Source: Chloroflexota bacterium (GTDB lineage: Bacteria; Chloroflexota; Anaerolineae; Anaerolineales; Villigracilaceae). Taken from it: a stretch of 64,000 nucleotides of DNA. Each line of letters opens with the position of its first letter. Position 1 is the first letter of the stretch. Of this stretch, positions 33,067-41,911 are shown piece by piece. The stretch covers positions 827,372 to 891,371 of the forward strand of contig JACPVF010000007.1 of NCBI GenBank assembly GCA_016191845.1, read 5' to 3'. The notes beneath the pieces were generated by a model. That model saw only the letters and a list, made by a program, of their open reading frames with translations, was not told where the DNA came from and ran no database searches. Both the position numbers and the translations under genes were made by a program.

Positions 33067-34026
33067 CTAGGCTTGCGGTTCGTCGGCCAGGATGGGAGCG
33101 TTGCTCTCTACGGGGACCGTCGCGGCGGGACTCAACCGCACGTAGGTCAGTGTCCACGCGGAACCGATGTAGGTGTAAAGGATTCCGCTCGCCAGGAGGG
33201 AGACTGGCAGGTAGGCCGCGAAGCACAATCCGCCGACGATTAGAGGCGTCATGCTCTGACCGTTACTTGCAAAGAAGGCAATCATGGTCGGGAACAGGAC
33301 GATCAGTAGCGGGATGGCAATGACCAGGCTCACACCCAGACCAATCACGAACAGGATGACTGCCATGCCGAGGATCGGGCCGAGGTTGTTGCGGGCCATG
33401 TCCCAGCCGCGTTGCCAGCCTTCCCACATGCCCACATTGTCGCGGACGATGGCTACGTTCGCCAGTTCTATGACCAAACCCACGACGATGGAAGCCGGGA
33501 TGAGGATGCAGATCAAGGGTAGGATGCACAAGAAGCCTACGCCCGCCGTGAAGACCCCAAACAGGACGAAGGGAATCATGACGGCAAAGACGATCAGACC
33601 GATGATAAAGGACAACCCGAACACGCGCCAGAAGTAGGGCAGGCTGCCACTGAACAATTCACTGAACGACAATTTCTCGGCGCCAGCTTCTGCCTGCAAC
33701 GTGCCGCGGATCAGGCCAATGCGACCCATGTTCCCGAGGAAGATGCTCAGGACGATCAGCACCAGGAAGGCCAGGCCGATCAGAATAAAGATCCACCAGT
33801 GATCCATCATCCAGACACCAGCCTGCTCGATCCCCCGCTCCCAGTCCTGGAAGAAGGATGGCGTGTTCCCATCCCAGTTGCCGTTCTCATTTCCGCTATT
33901 GGAACTGCCGCTCCCCGAGCCGCCTCCACGACCACAGCCCGACAGAATGCCGAAGATCCACAACACCTTGTACTTCCAGGTGATCTGCCAGGCGCGATTC
34001 AAGACTTCGCCAAAATCGAACTTCAT
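33067..34026 (-). CDS. Polytopic membrane protein, paralogue B
   Basis: A 319-residue membrane protein with about six hydrophobic segments, paralogous to the gene at 32019-32927. After MKFDFGEVLNRAWQITWKYK it has a Gly/Ser/Asn-rich external-type loop (SGCGRGGGSGSGSSNSGNEN) absent in paralogue A. A strong AAGGAG precedes the ATG at 34026. The C-terminal SAWTLTYVRLSP and ADEPQA match the paralogue. It follows guaA by 57 bp on the same strand. Function unknown. Confidence 0.8.
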   Translation of the reverse strand: MKFDFGEVLNRAWQITWKYKVLWIFGILSGCGRGGGSGSGSSNSGNENGNWDGNTPSFFQDWERGIEQAGVWMMDHWWIFILIGLAFLVLIVLSIFLGNMGRIGLIRGTLQAEAGAEKLSFSELFSGSLPYFWRVFGLSFIIGLIVFAVMIPFVLFGVFTAGVGFLCILPLICILIPASIVVGLVIELANVAIVRDNVGMWEGWQRGWDMARNNLGPILGMAVILFVIGLGVSLVIAIPLLIVLFPTMIAFFASNGQSMTPLIVGGLCFAAYLPVSLLASGILYTYIGSAWTLTYVRLSPAATVPVESNAPILADEPQA

Positions 34027-34083
34027 GTGTAACTCCTTCCGAAAATTCGCGCGAACCGATGTCGCGCAATCACTTCACTTACG

Positions 34084-35619
34084 CTATTCCCATTCGATGG
34101 TTGCAGGCGGTTTGCTCGTAATGTCGTACACCACACGGTTAATGCCGCTCACTTCATTGACAATGCGGTTGGCCACCCGTGCCAGCAGGTCGTGCGGCAG
34201 GCGCGCCCAGTCGGCGGTCATGAAATCCTCGGTGGTCACCGCGCGGATGGCGGCCGCCTCCTGATAGGTGCGCTGGTCACCCATCACGCCCACCGAACGC
34301 ACGGGCAGCAGCACGACAAAGGCCTGCGACGTCTCTGCGCCCTTGCCGAGGAAACCTGCGTTGGATAGTTCTTTGAGCAGGATGGCGTCCGCCGCCCGCA
34401 GACGGGACACCCGCTCGGGTGTTACCTCCCCGAGACAGCGCACCGTCAGCCCTGGACCCGGGAACGGCTGCCGCCAAACCATGCCCTCCGCCAGCCCGAG
34501 CGCTTCCCCAACCGCACGGACCTCATCCTTGAATAGATAGCGCAGCGGCTCGACCAGCTCGAACTGCATGTCCTCGGGCAATCCGCCCACGTTGTGATGC
34601 GACTTGATCTTCTGTGCCTTGTCGCGGTCAGGCGCGGACGATTCGACCACGTCCGGGTAGATGGTCCCTTGCACGAGAAAGCGCGGCTGGCCAAGCTGTT
34701 TGGCCTGTTGCTCGAAGATGCGGATGAACTTCTCGCCCACGATCTTGCGCTTCTGCTCGGGATCGGTCACCCCTTGCAATGCGGCGAAATACTCGTCCGC
34801 CGCGTCCACGGCGACCAGCTCTGCATGCAGATGCTCGCGGAAGGCCGAGACCACCTGCTCGCCCTCGCCCTGGCGCATCAGGCCCGTGTCCACGAAGACC
34901 GCCACCAGTTGATCACCGATGGCCTTGTGCACCAGCGCCGCCGCCACCGATGAATCCACGCCGCCACTGACGGCCGCCAACACGCGCTCAGTCCCCACCT
35001 GTGCGCGGATGCGCGTCACCGCTTCCTCAATAATGGAAGCAGGCGTCCACTCTGGATTGACGTCGCAGATGTCCACGGCAAAGTGTTGAAGCAGTTGCGC
35101 TCCGTTGGGCGTGTGATGCACCTCGGGGTGGAATTGCACGCCGAAGTATTTGCGGCTCATGTCACCCATTGCGGCGTATGGACTGTGATCTGATTTGGCC
35201 AGCGCGATGAAGCCCTCAGGCATGCGCGTGATGCGGTCACCGTGCGACATCCACACTTTGGAAAGCACATCCAGCATGGTGCCAGGGATCAGGGTCTGGA
35301 TCTCAGCGGGACCATACTCGCGCTCCGCAGACGAGTCGACCTGCCCGCCCAACGCGTGAGTCAGCGCCTGCATCCCGTAGCAAATGCCAAGGATGGGCAA
35401 TCCCGAATCCAGGATGAATTTTTGAATATAAGGAGCGCCCTCTTCATATACAGAGCGGGGTCCGCCCGAAAGGATGAATCCCTTTGGTTGGATAGACATG
35501 ATCTTTTCCTGCGGAGCGTCCCACGGGAACAACTCGCAATAGACCTGCGCCTCGCGCACACGCCGCGCGATGATCTGCGCATATTGGGAACCGAAATCGA
35601 GAATGGCAATGGAATCCAT
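34084..35619 (-). CDS. guaA: GMP synthase (glutamine-hydrolysing)
   Basis: A full-length 511-residue GuaA. The class I glutamine amidotransferase domain has the nucleophile Cys80 in GICYGMQ and HPEVHHT with the catalytic His-x-Glu; the ATP pyrophosphatase domain has the P-loop VSGGVDSSV (about 223); the dimerisation domain ends in the family tail DITSKPPATIEWE. It converts XMP to GMP. It lies downstream of xpt and a HIT gene on the same strand, so guanine salvage and synthesis genes are grouped. No purine riboswitch is visible. Confidence 0.97.
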   Translation of the reverse strand: MDSIAILDFGSQYAQIIARRVREAQVYCELFPWDAPQEKIMSIQPKGFILSGGPRSVYEEGAPYIQKFILDSGLPILGICYGMQALTHALGGQVDSSAEREYGPAEIQTLIPGTMLDVLSKVWMSHGDRITRMPEGFIALAKSDHSPYAAMGDMSRKYFGVQFHPEVHHTPNGAQLLQHFAVDICDVNPEWTPASIIEEAVTRIRAQVGTERVLAAVSGGVDSSVAAALVHKAIGDQLVAVFVDTGLMRQGEGEQVVSAFREHLHAELVAVDAADEYFAALQGVTDPEQKRKIVGEKFIRIFEQQAKQLGQPRFLVQGTIYPDVVESSAPDRDKAQKIKSHHNVGGLPEDMQFELVEPLRYLFKDEVRAVGEALGLAEGMVWRQPFPGPGLTVRCLGEVTPERVSRLRAADAILLKELSNAGFLGKGAETSQAFVVLLPVRSVGVMGDQRTYQEAAAIRAVTTEDFMTADWARLPHDLLARVANRIVNEVSGINRVVYDITSKPPATIEWE

Positions 35620-35628
35620 GTGGGTCCT

Positions 35629-35688
35629 GTAAGGGCACGGCGGGTTGATTAACGGTCATAACCCGTGCGGGTCTGGCCGTGCCCCTAC
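35629..35688. repeat. Palindromic GTAGGGGC-type element overlapping the HIT gene end
   Basis: A 60-bp element: the outer arms GTAAGGGCACGGC and GCCGTGCCCCTAC match with one mismatch, and an inner GGGTT/AACCC stem is nested. It encodes the last ten residues and the stop codon of the HIT gene and fills the gap to guaA. Confidence 0.75.
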
Positions 35689-36030
35689 CGTGGATATCAA
35701 ATGAAAATGCAATTGTGGGAAATCTTGAAACTCCCCGCCGTTGACGATGAGTCGATAGGCGGGGAGTTGATATTCCTGAACCAGGTTTTGGACGGCGGCG
35801 TATAGGTCGCTGAGAAAAGCTGTGTCAGCGGGGTCGAGATCTGTCAGGCTGGGCACAGACTTTTTCGGCAACAGCAGTACGTGGAACGGATAGGATGGCT
35901 TCGGATGATGGAACGCCATCAGCGTTTCCGTCTCACGCAGGCGTTTCAAAGGAATCGCAAAACTCATGTGCTCAAACACCCAGCCGATGACGGCCCGAAT
36001 CCATGGATGCCACAGCCATGTCCTCTTCAA
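35656..36030 (-). CDS. HIT-family protein with altered motif
   Basis: A 124-residue HIT-superfamily protein. The core FHHPKPSYPFHVLLLPKKSV (about 40-59) and VNGGEFQDFPQLHFHLIS (about 96-113) are typical. The HIT triad H-x-H-x-H reads Q-L-H-F-H, so the first His is Gln while the nucleophile-position His is kept. The start is a TTG at 36030 with AGGA upstream; the N-terminal KRTWLWHPWIRAVIGWVFEH stretch looks like an amphipathic helix. The final GARPDPHGL is encoded by a repeat element. Probably a nucleotide hydrolase or transferase acting in the cytosol. Confidence 0.8.
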   Translation of the reverse strand: MKRTWLWHPWIRAVIGWVFEHMSFAIPLKRLRETETLMAFHHPKPSYPFHVLLLPKKSVPSLTDLDPADTAFLSDLYAAVQNLVQEYQLPAYRLIVNGGEFQDFPQLHFHLISTVGARPDPHGL

Positions 36031-36045
36031 CCTGCCATCCTGTTG

Positions 36046-36624
36046 TTATGACGGTTCCCCAAATGTGATCTTGCCGTTGTCCAGCGAGGTGATGCAGGCC
36101 AGCGATTCGACCGGCACGCCCAACGGCTTAAGTGCATCGCGTCCGCCTTCGAAGAGTTTCTCGATCAACGCACCGATGCCGACGATCTTCGAACCCGCCG
36201 CTTCGGCCAGCCGCACCAGCCCAAGGATGGTTGCGCCCGAGGCGAGGAAGTCGTCGATGATCAACACCTTCTCGCCGTGAGCCAGATACTCGGGCGAGAC
36301 GATCAACTCCACCATGCGGCCCTTTGTGTGGGACGGGGCCAGGGTCAGATAGACCTGGTCGGGCATGGTGACCGGCTTGGTCTTGCGCGCATAGACCACG
36401 GGCAGGCCGAGGTGGATGGCGGTCGTCACGGCGGGAGCGATGCCCGAGATCTCAGCGGTCAGCACCTTGGTCGCGCCGAGCGAGGCGAATCGCTTGGCGA
36501 ACTCACGCCCGCAGGCGTCCATCAAGAGCGGGTCCACCTGATGATTGACGAAACTGTCTACTTTCAAAATACCGTTGCCGAGAATCTGTCCGTCCTTGAG
36601 AATGCGATCTTCCAGTTGCTTCAC
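36046..36624 (-). CDS. xpt: Xanthine phosphoribosyltransferase
   Basis: A 192-residue type I phosphoribosyltransferase with the Xpt length and motifs: DGQILGNGILKVDSFVNHQV near the start, TAEISGIAPAV, and the PRPP loop VLIIDDFLASGAT (about 126-138). It salvages xanthine to XMP, the substrate of GuaA encoded in the same strand cluster. Upstream DNA (36625-36807) lacks the conserved purine riboswitch core. The closing ITSLDNGKITF is typical of Xpt. Confidence 0.95.
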   Translation of the reverse strand: MKQLEDRILKDGQILGNGILKVDSFVNHQVDPLLMDACGREFAKRFASLGATKVLTAEISGIAPAVTTAIHLGLPVVYARKTKPVTMPDQVYLTLAPSHTKGRMVELIVSPEYLAHGEKVLIIDDFLASGATILGLVRLAEAAGSKIVGIGALIEKLFEGGRDALKPLGVPVESLACITSLDNGKITFGEPS

Positions 36625-36719
36625 ACGAGCCTCCTCTGATGGGTGAATGTCAAAGTCTAGACAATTTTACATCGGCGTGCCTCAACCTGCCAGAGTATAA
36701 GTTGAATCGCTTCCATAAA

Positions 36720-36740
36720 TTGCAACCCACTTGCAACCCA
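36720..36740. repeat. Tandem direct repeat upstream of xpt
   Basis: TTGCAACCCA occurs twice with one base between (36720-36729, 36731-36740), an 11-bp period in the divergent gap between xpt and the next operon. It may be a paired binding site on one face of the helix. Confidence 0.4.
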
Positions 36741-36788
36741 AATATGACCAGCGCACCATCGCACGTCATACGGCTGACTTTAAAATTA

Positions 36789-36797
36789 TGCTATACT
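36789..36797 (+). promoter_or_regulatory. Extended -10 promoter of the eight-gene operon
   Basis: TG-C-TATACT (36789-36797) lies 11 bp before the ATG at 36808, so the mRNA leader is only about four bases. The -35 region is poor. Confidence 0.6.
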
Positions 36798-36807
36798 GAA
36801 CATACCT

Positions 36808-37047
36808 ATGCAAACGCAGAATGAATGGCCGCGTTGGGCCGCTTTTCTGAAGCGTTATCATCTTGATCACTTCACCGCCTGGGTGCTCGAAGCAGGAGGG
36901 CCTCTTGCCCTGCTTGGTGCCCAGGTGCTTTATTTCGGACGCTCCTTCCTTGGTCATCAACAAGTGGACCTGCTGGCCCGCGCCCTCGAAGACGAGACCG
37001 AAGTGCGTGCATTTGCCGCCTACCTGCATGGACAGTCCAATGGTTGA
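36808..37047 (+). CDS. Small protein heading the eight-gene membrane operon
   Basis: A 79-residue protein, mostly helical, with one moderately hydrophobic stretch (GGPLALLGAQVLYFG, about 30-44) that could span or lie on the membrane. No family recognised. It overlaps the next gene by 8 bp, so the two are coupled. It is nearly leaderless given the -10 box at 36789-36797. Confidence 0.7.
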   Translation: MQTQNEWPRWAAFLKRYHLDHFTAWVLEAGGPLALLGAQVLYFGRSFLGHQQVDLLARALEDETEVRAFAAYLHGQSNG

Positions 37048-37774
37048 GTTGTCGGTCACCCTCCTTTCCTTGATCCTGCTGCTGGCGCTGACCTTCCTGC
37101 GCCGCAAATCCCCACCCCCCACCCTGCGTCCCATCCCTGCATTGATCCGTCTCTATCGTGCCATCGGTTTGAGTGTGGAAGACGGCTCCCGCCTGCACGT
37201 TTCACTGGGTCGCGGCGGACTCCTCAGCGGGCGTGGCGGTGCATCTCTGGCGGGGCTGGCCATGCTGCGTTATCTCACCGAGCGCACCTCCGCCAGTGAC
37301 AAGCCGCCTGTGGCCACGGCTGGCGACCCTGCGCTGGCGGTGCTCACTCAGGACACGCTCAAAGCGGGGTATGAAGCTGCCAATGCTGAGGACCTATATC
37401 AGCCCACTACGGGACGTTTAAGCGGCCCGACCCCCTTCTCTTTTGTAGCGGGCGCGATGCCGGTTGTGCGCGATGAGAACGTCTCGGCCAACGTGCTGAT
37501 GGGCGACTTCGGCCCGGAGATCGCGTTGGTGACCGAAGCCGCCGAGCGCAGCGATGTCCCGACCCTGGGCGGCACCGATGACCTCCCTGCGCAGGCCGTG
37601 TTGTACGCCGCAGCGCAGGAGCCACTCATCGGCGAGGAACTCTTCGCGGCGGGCGCGTACCTCGGTGCGGGTCCGTCTCACGCCGCCAGTTTGACCGTGC
37701 AAGACATCCTGCGCTGGGCGTTGATCCTGTTCCTGTTGGGTGGTGCGGCGCTCAAGATGCTGGGGGTGATCTGA
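37040..37774 (+). CDS. Membrane protein of the DUF6754 type
   Basis: A 244-residue protein starting at the ATG at 37040 (MVELSVTLLSLILLLALTFL); codons upstream in this frame shadow the preceding gene. One helix at the N-terminus (about 3-20) and one near the C-terminus (about 220-240) flank a soluble domain rich in Ala and Gly with many short strands (FVAGAMPVVRDENVSANVLM, EIALVTEAAERSDVPTLGGT). I believe this is the Chloroflexota DUF6754 type, from memory. The stop overlaps the next ATG (TGATG). The architecture suggests a membrane-anchored scaffold. Confidence 0.7.
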   Translation: MVELSVTLLSLILLLALTFLRRKSPPPTLRPIPALIRLYRAIGLSVEDGSRLHVSLGRGGLLSGRGGASLAGLAMLRYLTERTSASDKPPVATAGDPALAVLTQDTLKAGYEAANAEDLYQPTTGRLSGPTPFSFVAGAMPVVRDENVSANVLMGDFGPEIALVTEAAERSDVPTLGGTDDLPAQAVLYAAAQEPLIGEELFAAGAYLGAGPSHAASLTVQDILRWALILFLLGGAALKMLGVI

Positions 37775-38388
37775 TGAAGTACGTCTCTGCTTTCTTTGCC
37801 ATTGCATTCGGCCTGCTGGTGCTGGCGGGATACTTTGTGCCCGCTCTCGAACCGTTGCAGGCCCTGCTCATCAGTTGGGCGGGGATCCTGTTGGCTGTGG
37901 CGTCGTTGATCGGTGTCTTCAACCTGATTACCGTCCACGGCGAAAAGATTCGCAGCCGCGAGAAGAACAGCGGTTACAGCAGCTTGCTCCTGGTCTCGCT
38001 GGTGCTGACCTTCCTCCTCGGCCTGGCCCTGGGACCTTCCCACCCCGTCATGCAGGGCGTGGTCGAGTCAGTCATCCTGCCGGTCGAGGCCTCGCTCATG
38101 GCCATCCTGAGTGTGACCCTGCTCTACGCGGCTATCCGCCTGTTGCGCCGCCGTGTGGATGTGATGAGCGTGATCTTCCTGCTGACTGTGCTGGCCGTGC
38201 TGGTCTGGTCGCTGGCCCTGCCACCTTATGGTGAACTCGCGTTGTTCGGCAACACCCTACGTCCATGGTTGACCCAGGTGTTGGCCTTGGGCGGTGCGCG
38301 CGGAATCCTGATCGGGGTGGCGCTCGGCGCGTTGACCACCGGTCTGCGTGTCCTGCTGGCCTTCGATCGTCCGTATGGGGGCAAATAA
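37774..38388 (+). CDS. Six-helix membrane protein, unknown
   Basis: A 204-residue, highly hydrophobic protein with about six helices (about 5-22, 30-52, 68-86, 100-118, 126-146, 168-195). A basic loop (HGEKIRSREKNSGY, about 55-68) marks the cytosolic side. No family recognised. It overlaps both neighbours by one base (TGATG upstream, TAATG downstream), which indicates tight translational coupling within the operon. Confidence 0.72.
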   Translation: MKYVSAFFAIAFGLLVLAGYFVPALEPLQALLISWAGILLAVASLIGVFNLITVHGEKIRSREKNSGYSSLLLVSLVLTFLLGLALGPSHPVMQGVVESVILPVEASLMAILSVTLLYAAIRLLRRRVDVMSVIFLLTVLAVLVWSLALPPYGELALFGNTLRPWLTQVLALGGARGILIGVALGALTTGLRVLLAFDRPYGGK

Positions 38389-41225
38389 TGGCTGATGTTA
38401 AATGCACCATCTGCGGACAGAGCAATCCCGCTGATGCCACCTTCTGTGAAAATTGCGGTGCGTCCCTCTCGAAGACGGGCAACTCGATCCAGCCTGGGCA
38501 GATCTCTTCCGACCATACGACCTCCGAACTCGAACCGGTCCTGCCCGATTGGCTGCGCGATGTGCGCGGTCAGGACAATCGGCCCGTGAGCGGGGGCGAT
38601 GAAATGCCCTCGACCTTTCAGAACCCGCCTTCTGCCACGATGTCTTCTTCCTCGGACCTGTTGGCGGGTCTGCACTCCCAATCTGCTGATGACGAAGAAG
38701 AGGTCCCTGACTGGCTGGCGGATATCACCGGTGCGGAGAGTGGCAAGAAGAAGTCTCAACCTGAAGTTGGCGAATCTCGCCGCGTGGAATTGGGCGGACC
38801 CAGCCAGCCCGCGCCCGCTCCTGAGCCCGAAGACGAAATGCCCTCGTGGCTGTCCAGCCTGTCGTCGCAAGAGCCCACGACAAGTCAGGATGAATTGGGC
38901 GTCTGGCTCCGCAAAGCGGACTCGACCCCGGCCGAGAATCCGTCTGCTGCGACGGCATCCGCCATAGGTCCGTTTGGCGGATTCACCGAACCGTTGCCGC
39001 CTTCCCCCGAAGAATCCCAATCCGACTGGTTATCCAGTCTGCAGTCCGAAGCGTCCATTTCCGAGGAACCCGCCAAGCCCAACACGGGCTCGTTCGGCGA
39101 TGTGGAGCTTCCCGCTTGGCTGAAGGGTGAAGAGCCCGAATCGCCTGCACCGGCTGCAAGCACATCCATGCCCGATTGGCTGAAAAGCATGGAGGCCGAA
39201 GCCGCCGCGCCCCCGCCGCCGGTCGAGATGCCTGCGCCCGTGGACGCCGGCCCGTTTGACTTCAAGGCCCAGGAACCTGAACTTCCTCCGGCCGAGGTCG
39301 CTCCTGATTTCGAGATGCCCGATTGGTTAAAGGGCATGGGACCGTCCGAGCCGGCCGAAACGCAGGCTGCCGCTCCCGCCCTCGACACGTCGGATTGGCT
39401 CAAGGGACTGGATCAGCCTGAACCTGCTGCGCCACCCACGGCGCCGACTTCCTCTGACTTCGAAATGCCTGACTGGTTGAAGGGCGCAGAGCCCGCCCAA
39501 CCAGCCGAGGCACAGGCTGCTCCCGCGTTCGATGCCCCCGATTGGCTCAAGGGCATGGACCAGCCATCCGCTCCCGCTCAATCCGAGTCCGACTTTACGA
39601 TGCCCGACTGGTTAGGTGGCGCGAAGCCGGTGGAGCAGCCACCTGCGGTGGAACCCGCCTCTGTTCCTGAATCTGCCTTCAACGTGGACCTGCCCGACTG
39701 GCTGAGGGGCGCAGGCGTGAAATCGGATGAACCCGCCAAGGCGGAGATTCCGCCTGCGGCGCCGATGGCTGCCGCAGCTGCCGTGACGGGCGCGGCCGCC
39801 TTCACCGACCTGCCGCCTGAGGATCTGCCCCTGGCAGCCGAGCTCCCGGACTGGCTCTCGGACTTGGGCAAGGCTCCTGCCACCGACATGTCCAGGTTCC
39901 CCACCCCTGAGACGGCCATCCCTCAACAGATCCCCGAGGAAATGGAAGGCTTGCCGCCCGCTGAGGAGCCGATGTCCAGCGGCAGTCTTGACTCTCTCTT
40001 TACCGAAATGCCCGACTGGCTCTCGGCCAGCGCAGGCTCTGAGCAATTGCCCCCATCCGAAGAACCCGATACGACCATCTCGCCGGCCAGCCTGCCCTCT
40101 TGGGTGCAGGCCATGCGCCCGGTGGAAGCCGCGATGAGCGGGCACACCGCCGAGGCTGATGAGGCGTTGGAATCCGAGGGCCCCCTGGCTGGCCTGCACG
40201 GTGTACTGCCCGCTGTGGTCTATGCCGGTGCGTCCAGCAAGCCCAAGCCGCTGGCTTTCAAACTCCAGACCGACGATGAACAACAGACCCAGGCTGCCCT
40301 GCTCGAACAGGTGCTGGCCGCCGAGTCGCGCCCCGAGCCGATGGTCACGCCGTCCCGTGTCAGTTCCCAGCGCATCCTGCGGATCGTCATCGGCGTGTTG
40401 CTGCTGGCCGTGGTCGTCGCCGGGCTGGTGATGGGGACACAGATCTTCCCGATGCCGTTGGGGCGCCCCGCTGAGACGATGGCCGCCTTCAATGTGGTGG
40501 ATGGGCTGATCCCGCCCGACGCGCCGGTGCTGGTGATCTTCGACTACGAACCCGCCCTGGCCGGTGAAATGGAAGCCGCCGCTGCGCCCTTGCTCGATCA
40601 CCTGCTGGTCAAGCAGCATCCACGCCTGGCACTGCTCTCTACCTCACCGACCGGCGCGGCGCTGGCAGCGCGCATGTTCAGTGGGCCCCTGGCTGACCTG
40701 CCCGGCGTCCGTGCGGTAAACCTGGGTTATCTGCCCGGTGGCCAGACCTCGATCCGCGCCTTCGCCAGCGACCCGACCCGCACAGCGACCTTCCCGTCGG
40801 ATGTATCGCTGTTCAACCTGGCCCCGTCGCCGGTCTGGCAATCTGAGACCCTGCAGGGCGTGCAGTCCCTTTCGAATTTTGCAGCAATCATCGTCATCAC
40901 CGACAGCGCCGAGACCGGCCGCACCTGGATCGAACAAGCCGGGCCACGGCGCGGATCCGCGCAGTTCCTGGTGGTCTCCAGCGCGCAGGCCGCTCCGCTC
41001 TTCCAACCGTACTATGCTTCCGGTCAAATCAATGGTCTGGTGAGCGGGCTGTACGACGGCGCCGTGCTCGAACAGAACAATGCCAACCGTCCGGGCCTGT
41101 CCCGCCGCTACTGGGATGCTTACAATCTCAGCCTGATTCTGGCGTTGGTCCTTTTGACGGGAGGCGCGTTGTGGAGCCTGGCCGCTGGCCTGCGCGAACG
41201 CATGACTGGCAGGAAGGCCGGATAA
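38388..41225 (+). CDS. Zinc-ribbon protein with 15-16 P-D-W-L repeats and an extracytoplasmic domain
   Basis: A 945-residue protein starting at the ATG at 38388, which overlaps the upstream stop. Residues 6-25 form a zinc ribbon (CTICGQSN, FCENCG). Residues about 50-610 are an acidic, Pro/Ala-rich disordered region with about 15 copies of a [MLVA]-P-[DS]-W-[LV] motif, often followed by K-G (MPDWLKG, LPDWLRG), plus a related VWLRKA. A membrane helix (about 661-685) leads to an external alpha/beta domain of about 220 residues, and a second helix (about 914-935) ends the protein. The Trp motifs look like repeated short docking motifs for a partner. No known family covers the whole chain. Confidence 0.75.
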   Translation: MADVKCTICGQSNPADATFCENCGASLSKTGNSIQPGQISSDHTTSELEPVLPDWLRDVRGQDNRPVSGGDEMPSTFQNPPSATMSSSSDLLAGLHSQSADDEEEVPDWLADITGAESGKKKSQPEVGESRRVELGGPSQPAPAPEPEDEMPSWLSSLSSQEPTTSQDELGVWLRKADSTPAENPSAATASAIGPFGGFTEPLPPSPEESQSDWLSSLQSEASISEEPAKPNTGSFGDVELPAWLKGEEPESPAPAASTSMPDWLKSMEAEAAAPPPPVEMPAPVDAGPFDFKAQEPELPPAEVAPDFEMPDWLKGMGPSEPAETQAAAPALDTSDWLKGLDQPEPAAPPTAPTSSDFEMPDWLKGAEPAQPAEAQAAPAFDAPDWLKGMDQPSAPAQSESDFTMPDWLGGAKPVEQPPAVEPASVPESAFNVDLPDWLRGAGVKSDEPAKAEIPPAAPMAAAAAVTGAAAFTDLPPEDLPLAAELPDWLSDLGKAPATDMSRFPTPETAIPQQIPEEMEGLPPAEEPMSSGSLDSLFTEMPDWLSASAGSEQLPPSEEPDTTISPASLPSWVQAMRPVEAAMSGHTAEADEALESEGPLAGLHGVLPAVVYAGASSKPKPLAFKLQTDDEQQTQAALLEQVLAAESRPEPMVTPSRVSSQRILRIVIGVLLLAVVVAGLVMGTQIFPMPLGRPAETMAAFNVVDGLIPPDAPVLVIFDYEPALAGEMEAAAAPLLDHLLVKQHPRLALLSTSPTGAALAARMFSGPLADLPGVRAVNLGYLPGGQTSIRAFASDPTRTATFPSDVSLFNLAPSPVWQSETLQGVQSLSNFAAIIVITDSAETGRTWIEQAGPRRGSAQFLVVSSAQAAPLFQPYYASGQINGLVSGLYDGAVLEQNNANRPGLSRRYWDAYNLSLILALVLLTGGALWSLAAGLRERMTGRKAG

Positions 41226-41226
41226 A

Positions 41227-41907
41227 ATGCCCATCAACCTCGACCTGATTACCGGTGCGTTTGCCTTCTTCTTTACTGTGCTGATCTTCAGCTACCTGCT
41301 GGGCGACAATCCGCTCTTCCGTATTGGCTCATACATCTTCGTCGGCGTGACGGCGGGGTACGTGGCGTCAGTCGCCATGTGGCAGGTGGTCTATCCACGC
41401 CTGATTTATCCGCTGGTATACGGCGCGTCGACCGATAAACTGCTGGTCTTCTTTCCGCTCCTGCTGGCGGGTTTCCTGTTCTTGAAAATTTCGCCGCGTA
41501 CCAGCCATCTTGGTTCGCCTGCCATGGCTTACGTGGTGGGAGTCAGCGCGGCGGTGACAGTAGGCGGCGCGGTGATCGGTACGATTCTGCCGCAGACCTG
41601 GGCCACCATCAACCTGTTCGACATGCAGACCTCCCAGTCCTGGCTGGATGTGATTGAGTCGGCAGGCAACGGCATCATCATCCTGATTGCGTTGGTCGCC
41701 ACTTTGAGCTATTTCCACTTCGGCGCACGTCCCACCGCCGACGGGGCCCCGCGGCGCTTTGTCCCGATCGAGTGGCTCGCCTGGCTGGGACGGATCTTCA
41801 TCGCCGTGACGTTGGGCACGCTGTTCGCGGGCGTCCTGCTGGCTTCGTTGACCGCGCTGATTGAGCGCGTCTCTTCGTTGTATCTATTCATCTCTTCCTT
41901 CTTCTAA
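41227..41907 (+). CDS. Six- to seven-helix membrane protein, unknown
   Basis: A 226-residue, very hydrophobic protein (helices about 10-26, 31-52, 68-86, 95-117, 140-160, 175-198 and 205-222) with few charges. No family recognised. It begins one base after the zinc-ribbon gene and ends 4 bp before the MutL-like gene. It probably forms the membrane core of a complex with its neighbours. Confidence 0.72.
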   Translation: MPINLDLITGAFAFFFTVLIFSYLLGDNPLFRIGSYIFVGVTAGYVASVAMWQVVYPRLIYPLVYGASTDKLLVFFPLLLAGFLFLKISPRTSHLGSPAMAYVVGVSAAVTVGGAVIGTILPQTWATINLFDMQTSQSWLDVIESAGNGIIILIALVATLSYFHFGARPTADGAPRRFVPIEWLAWLGRIFIAVTLGTLFAGVLLASLTALIERVSSLYLFISSFF

Positions 41908-41911
41908 ACCT

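Noticed and set aside
36625..36807. Purine riboswitch before xpt
   Set aside because: The conserved purine-aptamer core is not found on the minus strand. Only a tandem TTGCAACCCA repeat and short leaders are seen.
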